This document shows positions 16,255 through 25,372 of a stretch of 64,000 nt of DNA, in pieces. The DNA is taken from positions 1 to 64,000 of the forward strand of contig DLKC01000089.1 in NCBI GenBank assembly GCA_002478885.1, read 5' to 3'. The notes below the pieces were generated by a model that had not been told where the DNA came from, ran no database searches, and saw only the letters and a program-made list of their open reading frames with translations. A program made the position numbers and the translations under genes. This DNA comes from Chitinophagaceae bacterium UBA7600. GTDB lineage: Bacteria > Bacteroidota > Bacteroidia > Chitinophagales > Chitinophagaceae. Each line of letters begins with the position of its first letter. The first letter of the stretch is position 1.

Positions 16255-17700
16255 TTACCAAACATATGTGACTACTGTATTTCCTGCTATTGAAGCAGGC
16301 GCGATTTTTTGTTTGAATTTTATATTAAAGTCCACCGATGCACTCCCTTCATTGAGCACGATCAGCACTTTTTTGCCAGCCGGTGTTTTAAACGCTGCAG
16401 TTGAAAGTGTTCCTGCCTGCGTGCTTGCGATCCTTACTGACCCTGCCGGCACAAATTTCGAGGCGTGGGCTACAATATAGTAAGCCACATTTTTTGTTAT
16501 GGCCGAGCCAATAGTCAACGCGCCTTTGCACTCTGTACAACCACCGGGCGTATGAGGGCCGTAAGTTGGGTCGTTGGCAAGATTCCATTCAAGCGCTACA
16601 CTACTCCAGTTACGAACTGTTCCTATGATCACATTTTTCATGTGCCATTGCAGGTCGCCGCTAAAGCTTCCTGTAGATCCAGTCCATTGTTCTGTGAAAT
16701 ATAATTTCTTATCAGGGAATGCAGCATGTACTGTTGACAACGCCGACACATCGCCTTCATACAAATGAAATGCAGACCCATCCACGTAAGGATTTGCAGC
16801 AGCATCGCTGAGAACCGTAATAGGATAGTCGGGTTTGTTGCAATTGTGGTCGTACGAAATAATTTTGGTGGTAATGCCCGCCGCTTTAAAGGCCGGTCCA
16901 AGGTTATTCTTTATAAAATTTGCCTGTTCTTCTGCAGTCATGATCATGCTGGGGTTATTGCCGCCGTACAATGGTTCATTCTGTGGAGTAATCGCATCAA
17001 CAGTAATGCCCTCAGCTTTCATGGCCTGTATATATTTTACAAAATAGCGGGCATATACATCATAGTATTCGGGAAGCAGGTTTCCGCCAATTGAATTTTT
17101 GTTGCTCTTCATCCATACAGGCGGGCTCCACGGTGTGCCCATGATTTTTATACCAGGATTTATCGCAACAATCTCTTTAAGCAGGGGCACAAAATCAACC
17201 AGGTCTTTCGACAAACTAAAATGGTCGAGCGTAAGATCTGTGGTACCCGCAGCAATATCATCATAACTGAACACTTCCGCATTCAGGTCAGACGCACCAA
17301 TGCTTGTGCGCAAATAACTAATGCCAATTGAATTATCGTTCTTTCCAAATAATTCCTGCAATAAAGCTGCTTTATCTGCAGCAGGCAGTTTGCTTATTAC
17401 ATAAGCACTGCCGCCGGTAAGGGTAAATCCAAAGCCATCTATTGCTTGAAACGATTGTGTGCTATCTATTTCGATATTAACATTGCTGTTCGTAGCCGTT
17501 GTAAAACCTGTGGTACCCTTTAACAGCAATGCCGATTGGTCTGCACGTGTTTGCCAGAAAGTAACATCTTTTGTTACAGGCGTGGAGTCGACGGGGTCAA
17601 CAGGTGGTTCTATTGTTCCGCCCTTTTTTGAACAATCTGCCGCAAGCGATACAACTGTTGATACAAGTAGCATTACTGTTATAAATCTTGTCTTAATCAT
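16255..17700 (-). CDS. GH30 glycoside hydrolase, probable lipoprotein (copy B)
   Basis: A 481-aa protein with a signal region of about 22 residues and a possible lipid-anchor Cys23 (SLAADC; an Asp before the Cys is unusual, so lipidation is uncertain), followed by a Pro-rich tether. GH30 landmarks: GFGFTLTGGSAYV, GTPWSPPVWMKSN at about 188-200, acid/base Glu242 (PQNEPLYGG) and nucleophile Glu337 (LYFTEQWTGS). It differs enough from the downstream GH30 to suggest a different specificity rather than a recent duplicate. First gene of a three-gene operon (18 bp to the next GH30). Confidence 0.9.
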   Translation of the reverse strand: MIKTRFITVMLLVSTVVSLAADCSKKGGTIEPPVDPVDSTPVTKDVTFWQTRADQSALLLKGTTGFTTATNSNVNIEIDSTQSFQAIDGFGFTLTGGSAYVISKLPAADKAALLQELFGKNDNSIGISYLRTSIGASDLNAEVFSYDDIAAGTTDLTLDHFSLSKDLVDFVPLLKEIVAINPGIKIMGTPWSPPVWMKSNKNSIGGNLLPEYYDVYARYFVKYIQAMKAEGITVDAITPQNEPLYGGNNPSMIMTAEEQANFIKNNLGPAFKAAGITTKIISYDHNCNKPDYPITVLSDAAANPYVDGSAFHLYEGDVSALSTVHAAFPDKKLYFTEQWTGSTGSFSGDLQWHMKNVIIGTVRNWSSVALEWNLANDPTYGPHTPGGCTECKGALTIGSAITKNVAYYIVAHASKFVPAGSVRIASTQAGTLSTAAFKTPAGKKVLIVLNEGSASVDFNIKFKQKIAPASIAGNTVVTYVW

Positions 17701-17721
17701 TATTCGTGTGTTTAATATTTA

Positions 17722-17957
17722 TTTGTTTTTCTGTTAGCCCAACATTTGTTTTTCATAGCGTCGCCTGTTGCGTCGCACACTTCGGCTGCTGAAGCTTTAT
17801 GCTAAAGCAGTCTTTGCGTTCTGTTTGTCAATCGTCAATGGTGAATCGTAAACAGAAACTAAATAAATTATTCAGCATTGCCCATTCACCATTCACCTGT
17901 ACAAGTGAGTGACACAACCAAAGCCCAATACTTATTCTGTAGCCGGTTTCAAAAAAA
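17722..17957 (+). repeat. Repeat pair in inverted class order (A reverse, S forward)
   Basis: The reverse arm (17722-17794) is class A (GAAGTGTGCGACGCAACAGG on the minus strand, tail GGGCTAACAGAAAAACAAAT). The forward arm (17899-17957) is class S (GTACAAGTGAGTGACACAAC, tail AGCCGGTTTCAAAAAAACAA). This is the only pair with the classes swapped. The about 104-nt spacer contains its own inverted motif (TCAATGGTGAATCG and CCCATTCACCATTCACC). The S tail overlaps the last codons of the VCBS gene (17932 onward), so its final residues KPATE and the stop are encoded by the repeat. Confidence 0.8.
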
Positions 17958-20900
17958 CAATTCCTTTGTTGTTTCTCGCGATCGCCATTATCTTCCCTTT
18001 GGCGGTGTTTATCCATTTTGCATCACGCACTTCGCCATCGATGGCGGGCAGTGAAACAGGATGGTCAAACCGGGCCGCGTTTTTGTTATATGTTGCAAGC
18101 GTTGGCAGCAAAGCATCGTAGCGGCCTTCGTAGGGAACAACCCCGTAGAAATTACCAGTTGCCATAAATGCCGTTTGCTGGTTTTGCTGTACCGAAGTAA
18201 AATTAAAAACTGGTGCAAACTGCATTTCGTCAGGCAGATCGGTTCTTGTAAAATTTCCCTTGCCATCGTTAATGAAACAAGATGAACTAAGTGTCTCTGC
18301 TTTGTACTCACGGTAACCTTTGAACAAGTCGTAAAACATATACTGTACATTTTTGCCTGCTACTTCACTGTAAGCCAGATACGCTTTTTTTAAAACAGGT
18401 AAAGAACGTTCGAGTTCGTCTTTAGCGAGAAAAGTATATTCTTCTCCATTAACAGTATAGCAAACAACCTGTTCAATGGACCCATTGCCATCGAAGTCTT
18501 TTACATACATTTTTACTGGGCCATTCTTGCCCGACCAGAATTTATTGTTATGCCCCCAGTTGCCAGCAAGAATATCAGTGAAACCATCGCCATTAACATC
18601 GGCTGTATAAACGGACTGCCACAATCCGGTTGATGCATTAAGATCGGAAGCGGTGAATTTGCCTTTGTTGTTTATGAAGATCTTAACGGGCATCCACTCG
18701 CCTGCTACAATAAGATCGGCCCAGCCATCATTGTTTATATCGGCAAAGGAAGAAGTTGTTACAATGCCGGTTGAATCAAGTGCGATGGTATTGTGGTCGG
18801 CTTTTCTGAAATTGCCTTTACCATCGTTGAGCAATAAATAAGATGGTTGAAGTATGCCATAGCTTTTTGAACCGGCGAGGCCACCAACGAAAAGATCGTT
18901 GTCGCCATCTTTATCAACATCGGCAATAGACACGGTTGACTTGTTGGTATAAATGACAGGCAACGCAGTTGCGGAGATATTGAAGTGGCCTTTACCGTCG
19001 TTAAGAAACAAACGATCGCCGAGCAAGGCGTTGCCGTCTTCGTATTCGTTGCCACCACTCACCACATAAAGATCGGGGTAGCCATCGTTGTTAGCGTCGA
19101 AGAATGTTGCGTCCAGATCTTCCCACGCTGCATAGCGATTGAAGAGCGCAGTATCTGATGGAGCAAAAGAACCGTTGGCCTGTTGAATCATCAGTGCGCC
19201 AGGTTGCAGCCTTGCGCCGCACACATAAAAATCGTCGAGCCCATCTTTATTCACATCGCCAACAGCCAATTTTGGACCTCGTGTACTTTGCTCATGCGGT
19301 ATCAGGTATTGCACATTAAAATCGACAAAATCATCTTCTTTATGTTTCCAGTTGCAATTGACCTCGGATGTAATGTCTTGAAACAATACTTGCTTTTTCG
19401 GAAAGAAGGAGTAATAGTCGAAAGTGCCAGAAGCATTTTTCTGATCAAATGTTATTAGTGCACGGCCGTTAACAGGAACATTTCTCAAAAGCTGATATCG
19501 CTGATTAGGCCAAACCACCAAAATACTGTCAACAGAAGCAAGAGTATCTAAACCAAAATTTAGTTTAAGATCTGAGGAAGACATAAAGCCTCTTGTTGGC
19601 ATCAACTGCTGGTATTGCAAGCCATTTCTTGTAAACAAATAGGCCTTGGCGCCGACGCCAAAAATATTGGTGCTATCGCTGTGAAAAGAAATGGAGGCTG
19701 TATGCTTCTTTGGTGCGTTATTCTTTAAAATAACTGCAGGAGCATTCAGGCAATTGATAATAAGGTCCGGATTGCCATCGGCGTCAAGATCGGCATAGGC
19801 TGCGCCATTGAAATACCCTTTAAGTTTTGCCGTGCCCCAATCCTCGCTAACATCCCTGAACGATAATTTTCCATCGCCTTTAAACAGAAAAGGATGCGAT
19901 GAGCCATCCGGCATTGCATTAATGGCGTCCTCATCATATTTATCTGTTTTATCCATGCCTTTATTCTTAAGATCTGAGGCAAACCTTATGTAATCGAGAT
20001 CCACCGGGCGCTTAACAATGCCACTTGAAATAAAAAGGTCTTTTTTACCATCGTTGTCAAAGTCAGCAAACAGTGGTGACCAACTCCAGTCTGTTGCAGC
20101 CATACCGCTTTGCAAACTTGTTTCACTGAAGCTTGCGCCATCGCCGTTGTTGCGCTGTAAACAATTTTTAGAGTATTGGTATTGATAACCGTTGATCTCG
20201 AGTTTTACTTTATAGATGTCGGGGTTTTCATCGCTGCCGTAAGTTTTTAAAACTTTTTCATCGGGCGGAAGCATATCAACAGTAACTACATCAGGTTGCC
20301 CGTCGTTGTTATAATCTGCCACATCGTTACCCATACTGAAGCGGCTATAATGTTTAAAGTGTTGAGCCCCGCTTTCAGTAAATGTTCCATCGCCATTGTT
20401 GATATAGTAATAGTCATTTTCGTGAAAGTCGTTGCCGATATATATATCATCCCACCCGTCGTTATTCATATCGGCAACTGCAATACCCAACCCATAGCCA
20501 AGATTGCTTTGAAAGATGCCTGTTTGTTTCGAAACATCAGTGAAATGCGCCACCCCCTTTTTCCCATTCATAATTAGGTCATTGCGGTAAAACCTGTCGC
20601 CCGATAAGCTATCAAAACTTCTCCTGTGGGCAGTATCCGCAATGTTTGCATGCGGGTGATGCGATTGGTTTAGAATGTAACAATCAAGGTCGCCGTCGTG
20701 ATCATAATCAAAAAATGCCGTTTGCGTGGTGAAGCCGGAAAAATCCAAACCATATGCACCGGCGCTTTCAGTGAATGTTCCATTTTTATTGTTGAGGAAT
20801 AATTCATTGTGCCCTTTAAGATCATACTTGCCCGCAACTGCTGAAACATATAAATCAAGATAGCCGTCATTGTTTACATCTGCCATGGTTACGCCGGTAC

Positions 20901-21231
20901 ACCAGTCCGAAGTGCCTGCCACACCAGCCTTTGCAGTAATATCTTCGAACTCAAAATTGCCTTTGTTCAAGTAGAGTTTATTGTGGCCTTTGCTGTTAGC
21001 GGCAAAATAAATATCCGGCAGGCCATCGTTATTAATATCACCCGTGGCAACACCTCCGCCATTGTAATAATAGAGATAGTAAAGTATATTGAAAAGTTTG
21101 TGCTTCTCCGCAACATTGGTAAAATCAACATGCGTTTGTGATGCGGGCAGGCTGGCAAACAGGTTTTCTTTTTGCTGACACGAAACGATGCTGATACTTA
21201 AAAAAGCCAGGTAAAAAATTTTCGCTCTCAT
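17932..21231 (-). CDS. Large VCBS/FG-GAP repeat lipoprotein with ASPIC/UnbV domain
   Basis: A 1099-aa lipoprotein (lipobox IVSC, Cys18). At least twelve Ca-binding-type DxNxDGxxD motifs are spread along it (for example DINNDGLPD, DVNNDGYLD, DMNNDGWDD, DANNDGYPD, DVNGDGFTD), implying beta-propeller folds. Between the two propeller halves, at about 530-600, is an ASPIC/UnbV domain (GVGAKAYLFTRNGLQYQQ; LNFGLDTLASVDSILVVWPN). Related proteins (CRTAC1-like) are common in Bacteroidota polysaccharide loci and are thought to bind carbohydrate or protein outside the cell. It starts 37 bp after the multihaem cytochrome gene. The C-terminus is encoded by repeat sequence. Confidence 0.9.
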   Translation of the reverse strand: MRAKIFYLAFLSISIVSCQQKENLFASLPASQTHVDFTNVAEKHKLFNILYYLYYYNGGGVATGDINNDGLPDIYFAANSKGHNKLYLNKGNFEFEDITAKAGVAGTSDWCTGVTMADVNNDGYLDLYVSAVAGKYDLKGHNELFLNNKNGTFTESAGAYGLDFSGFTTQTAFFDYDHDGDLDCYILNQSHHPHANIADTAHRRSFDSLSGDRFYRNDLIMNGKKGVAHFTDVSKQTGIFQSNLGYGLGIAVADMNNDGWDDIYIGNDFHENDYYYINNGDGTFTESGAQHFKHYSRFSMGNDVADYNNDGQPDVVTVDMLPPDEKVLKTYGSDENPDIYKVKLEINGYQYQYSKNCLQRNNGDGASFSETSLQSGMAATDWSWSPLFADFDNDGKKDLFISSGIVKRPVDLDYIRFASDLKNKGMDKTDKYDEDAINAMPDGSSHPFLFKGDGKLSFRDVSEDWGTAKLKGYFNGAAYADLDADGNPDLIINCLNAPAVILKNNAPKKHTASISFHSDSTNIFGVGAKAYLFTRNGLQYQQLMPTRGFMSSSDLKLNFGLDTLASVDSILVVWPNQRYQLLRNVPVNGRALITFDQKNASGTFDYYSFFPKKQVLFQDITSEVNCNWKHKEDDFVDFNVQYLIPHEQSTRGPKLAVGDVNKDGLDDFYVCGARLQPGALMIQQANGSFAPSDTALFNRYAAWEDLDATFFDANNDGYPDLYVVSGGNEYEDGNALLGDRLFLNDGKGHFNISATALPVIYTNKSTVSIADVDKDGDNDLFVGGLAGSKSYGILQPSYLLLNDGKGNFRKADHNTIALDSTGIVTTSSFADINNDGWADLIVAGEWMPVKIFINNKGKFTASDLNASTGLWQSVYTADVNGDGFTDILAGNWGHNNKFWSGKNGPVKMYVKDFDGNGSIEQVVCYTVNGEEYTFLAKDELERSLPVLKKAYLAYSEVAGKNVQYMFYDLFKGYREYKAETLSSSCFINDGKGNFTRTDLPDEMQFAPVFNFTSVQQNQQTAFMATGNFYGVVPYEGRYDALLPTLATYNKNAARFDHPVSLPAIDGEVRDAKWINTAKGKIMAIARNNKGIVFLKPATE

Positions 21232-21268
21232 TCGTGCTTATTTAATTTCCGGGTTATAACTGTTTCGC

Positions 21269-22510
21269 TTATTTATCCTGCCTTTTTAAAAGTACAAGGT
21301 ATTTTTTTGCTTCTTCTGGATATATCCTGATGTAATGCGAACGCATAGAAGCAGTGGCTGGTTTTGTAGCGCCTTGCTCAAGGAAAACGATCGCTTTGGA
21401 TGATTGTACCGGCATATGGCAATCGATACAATTTTTTGTAATGGTTGTCCCGATTTGTGAAGCCAACTTACAAAAATTATTATGCTGTTCATTATGACAG
21501 CTCATACACTTCTGCGAAAACATTTCTTCCATTCCGCGCTGGTTCAAATGTGTATTATGGCATGTTGTACAGGTCATCCCGCTCATTTTAAAACACTTGC
21601 TTGCAGCCAGCAATCCAAACTGGTTGCCATGCACATCAATGTTCGCAGTATCTTTCGCGGCGGTATCTTTAATAAAATAGTTCGCTAGTGTATCACCAAC
21701 CTCGAAACTGAATGAAGGTACTGTTTTAATCATGCGCCCACCATGACATAACGCACATAAATTAAGATTTTGCGTTCTGGATAAAGATGCCGGGTTAACG
21801 ATATACTTAGCGGTTTTTACGTCGGGATTTTGCAGTTGGTATTCTACGTGCTTTTCACCAGCACCATGGCATTTTTCGCAGTCAACTCCGAGTATCATTT
21901 GGTTATGATCGAACTCCTCTGGTTCAACAAAAACTTCCGAAACCACCCTGGCGAATGTGCTGTGGCATTCCATGCACCGCGAGGTTATGGGCCTGCTGTA
22001 AATAACCTGGCCAGGAAAACCCGGGCTATTGGCCCATTCGTTCTTTGCCGCATAATAAAACAGCGGCATCTGTGAAAGTTTATTGCCATTCCAGTAGGCA
22101 TAGGATTGTCCTTTTGTACCGGAACCGATGGCAATGTCAAATTTCTGCCGACGCATTTCCATGCCATTAGTGTATTGGACCTGGTAATAGTCAGTATCGC
22201 GCTTTTCCATTGTTACATTCATGTCCGGCGAAAAAACAAAGCGGTTTATACCATCATTAAAATTTCCCTTTATACTTTGCCCCGATGCCGGCGCCGAGGT
22301 ATTGTAATGCGCGGTAAGCATATGGCTGTCATAAATAGCTTTATGGCATTGAGCACATGCAACTGATCCGGCAAAGACCTCACCCCTCATGTTTTTTATT
22401 TCATTTTTTGGGGCCTCCTGTTTGTCTACGCACTGCACCAACAAAACCAGCGCAATAGCAATTGAGCAAATAACCAGTAGTGAACGTTTTGATTTTGATA
22501 CAAGGCGCAT
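21269..22510 (-). CDS. Seven-haem c-type cytochrome lipoprotein
   Basis: A 413-aa protein from the ATG at 22510; an upstream in-frame ATG would add 18 residues before the signal and overlap a repeat. Lipobox LVQC predicts a lipid anchor. Seven CxxCH haem-binding motifs are visible: CAQCH, CMECH, CEKCH, CALCH, CTTCH, CMSCH and CIDCH, with extra His residues for axial ligation. The spacing resembles cytochrome c554/NrfA-like multihaem proteins, suggesting periplasmic or outer-membrane electron transfer. It is in the same operon as the VCBS/ASPIC lipoprotein. Why a multihaem cytochrome sits in a glucan-degradation region is unclear; coupling to an oxidative enzyme is one possibility. Confidence 0.88.
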   Translation of the reverse strand: MRLVSKSKRSLLVICSIAIALVLLVQCVDKQEAPKNEIKNMRGEVFAGSVACAQCHKAIYDSHMLTAHYNTSAPASGQSIKGNFNDGINRFVFSPDMNVTMEKRDTDYYQVQYTNGMEMRRQKFDIAIGSGTKGQSYAYWNGNKLSQMPLFYYAAKNEWANSPGFPGQVIYSRPITSRCMECHSTFARVVSEVFVEPEEFDHNQMILGVDCEKCHGAGEKHVEYQLQNPDVKTAKYIVNPASLSRTQNLNLCALCHGGRMIKTVPSFSFEVGDTLANYFIKDTAAKDTANIDVHGNQFGLLAASKCFKMSGMTCTTCHNTHLNQRGMEEMFSQKCMSCHNEQHNNFCKLASQIGTTITKNCIDCHMPVQSSKAIVFLEQGATKPATASMRSHYIRIYPEEAKKYLVLLKRQDK

Positions 22511-22539
22511 ATGCAACGCAGAAAATTTTTTCAATACGG

Positions 22540-22738
22540 TTCTTTTATGCAGGCAGTAATACATGTGGCATCGCCGGTTGTGTCACTCACTTGTACGCTC
22601 AGCTATTTAATCATCAATCGAGAACACACTGGCTGCTCAATCGCAACCAGGTTCGCCATTGACCATTCATAGCTCAACGCTGAAGTGTGCGACGCAACGA
22701 AAGCCTGAAATTGTTCTACAGCCCGGCTCCAAAAAATT
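22540..22738 (+). repeat. Repeat pair (S reverse, A forward)
   Basis: The reverse S arm (22540-22602) reads GTACAAGTGAGTGACACAAC then CGGCGATGCC on the minus strand. The forward A arm (22676-22738) is CGCTGAAGTGTGCGACGCAA with tail AGCCCGGCTCCAAAAAATTA. The spacer of about 73 nt contains GCCATTGACCATTCAT, similar to the spacer motif at 17880-17895. Together with the terminator that follows it fills the 320-bp gap between the cytochrome and LamG genes. Confidence 0.85.
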
Positions 22739-22767
22739 ATTTTCCAAAGACCAATGCTGTGAAATTT

Positions 22768-22801
22768 AAAAAAGGCTGAACAAATTTTGTCAGCCTTTTT
22801 C
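22768..22801 (-). terminator. Rho-independent terminator after the susCD-LamG operon
   Basis: A near-perfect hairpin, AAAAGGCTGA then a short AT loop then TCAGCCTTTTT. Because it has A's on the left and T's on the right it works in both directions, but on the minus strand it lies 29 bp after the LamG gene stop (22830), ending the SusC-SusD-LamG transcript before the cytochrome gene. Confidence 0.8.
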
Positions 22802-22829
22802 TCTGCAATGACTATTTGAAATTTGACGA

Positions 22830-23702
22830 TTACAGCTTGCTGTTATATAAGGCCGAGATTTCAGAAGAACTAAGCGCCTTATTATATAACCTGAACTGAT
22901 CGAGCCCACCTTGCCAGGATTGGATCCATGCATCTGTTGGTGCACCATTGCCAAGGCTGGCATGCTTGTTCCAGCCGCCCAATACAAAGCCATAGGTGTT
23001 TGCAAAGTTTAAAGGACCGAAAGGAGCACTACCATTCTTGAGATCTGTAAGGTTAGAGGGCAAACCGGTTAATTCGGCGCCATCAATATAATAAGACATT
23101 TTGGATGTTGTTTCATCGTACACGAAAGCCATGTGATGCCATTCGTTATTCAACAGATTACCGGGCATTCTTCCGTTGGCAGGTGTGAATTCGAACCAAT
23201 GGTCTTCAATAGCAATTTTAACTACAGCATCTGTTGCAGTCGAGCCGGCTCCATCGTGATCTACGAGGCAGAACAATGCACTTTGATGCCAGTAATCTTT
23301 AGATGCTAGAGAGAACAGAAACTGGGGGCTTCCACCACCAGGAACAGAATTCCTTTCCCAGAAGGCAATCGTGAAACTTGTTGACTTTGCCCAATCATTA
23401 GCTGAAGGATAAAGAATTGCTTTCTGATCAACACCCTGTGCCCCGGCGCCATTTACACCGCTAATTGATGTGAATGGATTTGTTGCGGGAAAGTTTGCCC
23501 TTATGCTATCTACTCCATTCATTAAAGGGTCGGTGCCCGTACCGTCAAAGGCTGTATAGAATTTAAGCGGCCCACCGGGAGGGTTGGCATCTTTTGGATA
23601 GTCACCCAATGGAGGCCGGTCCATTTTCTGGCAGGCGGTTAAAAGAGCGCCTGCGGTTAAAATGCAGAGAGCGTATTTAGCGATGTTATTTTTATAGTTC
23701 AT
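22830..23702 (-). CDS. LamG-domain lipoprotein, probable surface glycan-binding protein
   Basis: A 290-aa lipoprotein (lipobox LLTAC, Cys24). After a Pro-rich tether (PPLGDYPKDANPPGGP) there is one concanavalin-like LamG/Laminin_G_3 domain: SFTIAFWERN, EWHHMAFVYDETTSKMSYYIDG and GLDQFRLYNKALSSSEI are its standard strands. No glycosidase catalytic residues are evident. Placed directly after SusD (73 bp), as expected of an SGBP (surface glycan-binding protein) that hands glycan to the SusCD transporter. Its transcript ends at the hairpin 22768-22801. Confidence 0.85.
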   Translation of the reverse strand: MNYKNNIAKYALCILTAGALLTACQKMDRPPLGDYPKDANPPGGPLKFYTAFDGTGTDPLMNGVDSIRANFPATNPFTSISGVNGAGAQGVDQKAILYPSANDWAKSTSFTIAFWERNSVPGGGSPQFLFSLASKDYWHQSALFCLVDHDGAGSTATDAVVKIAIEDHWFEFTPANGRMPGNLLNNEWHHMAFVYDETTSKMSYYIDGAELTGLPSNLTDLKNGSAPFGPLNFANTYGFVLGGWNKHASLGNGAPTDAWIQSWQGGLDQFRLYNKALSSSEISALYNSKL

Positions 23703-23775
23703 GGTTTCAGATTTTATTTATAGTTCTTGTAAATAAGAGCCTTGAAACAACGGCTTATTTAACTGAAAATTAATT

Positions 23776-25353
23776 TTACCATTCGGGATTTTGAACCAGT
23801 ACCCCACCTGACAGATCGATAGCTTTTTGAGGTATCGGGTAATAACGACAACGGTTGGTATATCCTAAGCTACCCAAAGCGCTGATTGCATCTCCCCACC
23901 TTACGAGGTCGTAGAAGCGGTATCCTTCCATTGCAAACTCCCAGCGACGCTCGTTCTTAATAATAGTGCGCATGGACGCCTGATCTGTAGGCGATACATC
24001 GGGAAGCCTGCTATCATTGCCATTTCTGGCCCTGGCCCTGATGGTGTTTACCATCTCGGCAGCTGTAGTAGCATCTCCAAGCTCATTGGCAGCTTCTGCC
24101 TTCATGAGTATAACATCAGCATAGCGCAAAATGCGGTGGTTAATCCAAGAGGCCCCACCATTAGAATTAATCTGGCCAGTAAACTTGCGCACATCAGGAT
24201 CTGAATAAACCTTTTTATTCCAGTATGGTTGATCAAGTGCAACGCCTGGATTATACGCAGGCAAGGTAGCACCGTAACCACCGGAACTATCGCCTCCATC
24301 ATATTGACCGGAGAAAAGCACCGTTTGCCATTTTCTTGGGTCAGCATCTGGCCATGCCTTCACAAGGTTATCTGTTGGTGTATTCCAGCCCCAGCCCAGG
24401 TTCCACTCAACAGATGCGCCGCCCTGGCGTACATTCTGGCTTGTTCCCCAGAAAGTGCCTTTATCATTTTTACCATTTTCACCAACGTATGCCTGCATTT
24501 CAAAAATTGATTCGGTGCCATTTTTACCGTCTCCGTCCAACCCATCTTTCCAGATATCTGTAAACTTCGTTGCTAGTTGATATTGACCGGATAAAATAAC
24601 GGAGTCGCAGGCGTTCTTTACCTGTGTCCATTTTTCGCCTGCCGCAACATCTTGCCTGAAAGCATAAACCTGGGCTTTTAGTGTGTGAGCAGCCCCTTTG
24701 GTTAATCGGCCGGGATACTGATTGGTACCATTTGCCAATTGCCAATTTAACGGCAAATATTGAGCGGCAACATCAAGGTCTGCAACAATTAGGTTGTAGA
24801 GATCTTCAACTTTTGCCTTTGGTTTTAAACCATCAGCAGGGTTGGTGTAATAAAAATCGATCAATGGAACTTCGCCATAAGCTTTTACCAATTCGAAATA
24901 GGAGTAGGCCCTGAAGAAGTGCGCTTCACCAATATTACGCAGGGATGCTTCATCGGTAACTTTTAGCGAGTCTGCATAGTACAATTCTTTATTGGCAAGA
25001 TTGATCATGTAGTAATGATCATTCCAATATGTATTGGTGGCCCAGTCATCTTTTGTATACTGGAACGTTTCAAACTCTGCATTTATCTCTGCACCATCGG
25101 TTGTACTGCTACCTTTTTGCGCATCGTCGTCCCGGATGCTATTGAAATCGATCCATGGCAGTGTTGAGAATCCTGCGTAATCGCGAAGTGTATTGTATAG
25201 GCCAAGGCTTTGCGCTTCAAGGGCGCCCTGGTTCAAATCATCGAGCGTGGCCGTAAGTGGCTTGCGATCTAAAAATTTTTGACAACCGAAAAACAAAATC
25301 AAGGTTGGAATAAACATAATGGAAGTCCATACCAGGTTTTTATTTCTTTTCAT
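23776..25353 (-). CDS. SusD/RagB-family glycan-binding lipoprotein
   Basis: A 525-aa outer-membrane lipoprotein (lipobox FFGC, Cys24, followed by QKFLDRKPL, a common SusD start). The N-terminal TPR-like helices (LYNTLRDYAGF, NIGEAHFFRAYSYFELVKAYGEVPL) and the C-terminal block ERRWEFAMEGYRFYDLVRWGD are hallmark SusD sequences. It caps the SusC channel on the cell surface and binds the target oligosaccharide. It starts 19 bp after SusC, so the two are co-transcribed. Confidence 0.95.
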   Translation of the reverse strand: MKRNKNLVWTSIMFIPTLILFFGCQKFLDRKPLTATLDDLNQGALEAQSLGLYNTLRDYAGFSTLPWIDFNSIRDDDAQKGSSTTDGAEINAEFETFQYTKDDWATNTYWNDHYYMINLANKELYYADSLKVTDEASLRNIGEAHFFRAYSYFELVKAYGEVPLIDFYYTNPADGLKPKAKVEDLYNLIVADLDVAAQYLPLNWQLANGTNQYPGRLTKGAAHTLKAQVYAFRQDVAAGEKWTQVKNACDSVILSGQYQLATKFTDIWKDGLDGDGKNGTESIFEMQAYVGENGKNDKGTFWGTSQNVRQGGASVEWNLGWGWNTPTDNLVKAWPDADPRKWQTVLFSGQYDGGDSSGGYGATLPAYNPGVALDQPYWNKKVYSDPDVRKFTGQINSNGGASWINHRILRYADVILMKAEAANELGDATTAAEMVNTIRARARNGNDSRLPDVSPTDQASMRTIIKNERRWEFAMEGYRFYDLVRWGDAISALGSLGYTNRCRYYPIPQKAIDLSGGVLVQNPEW

Positions 25354-25372
25354 ACTAAAGATTTTTAAAAAG

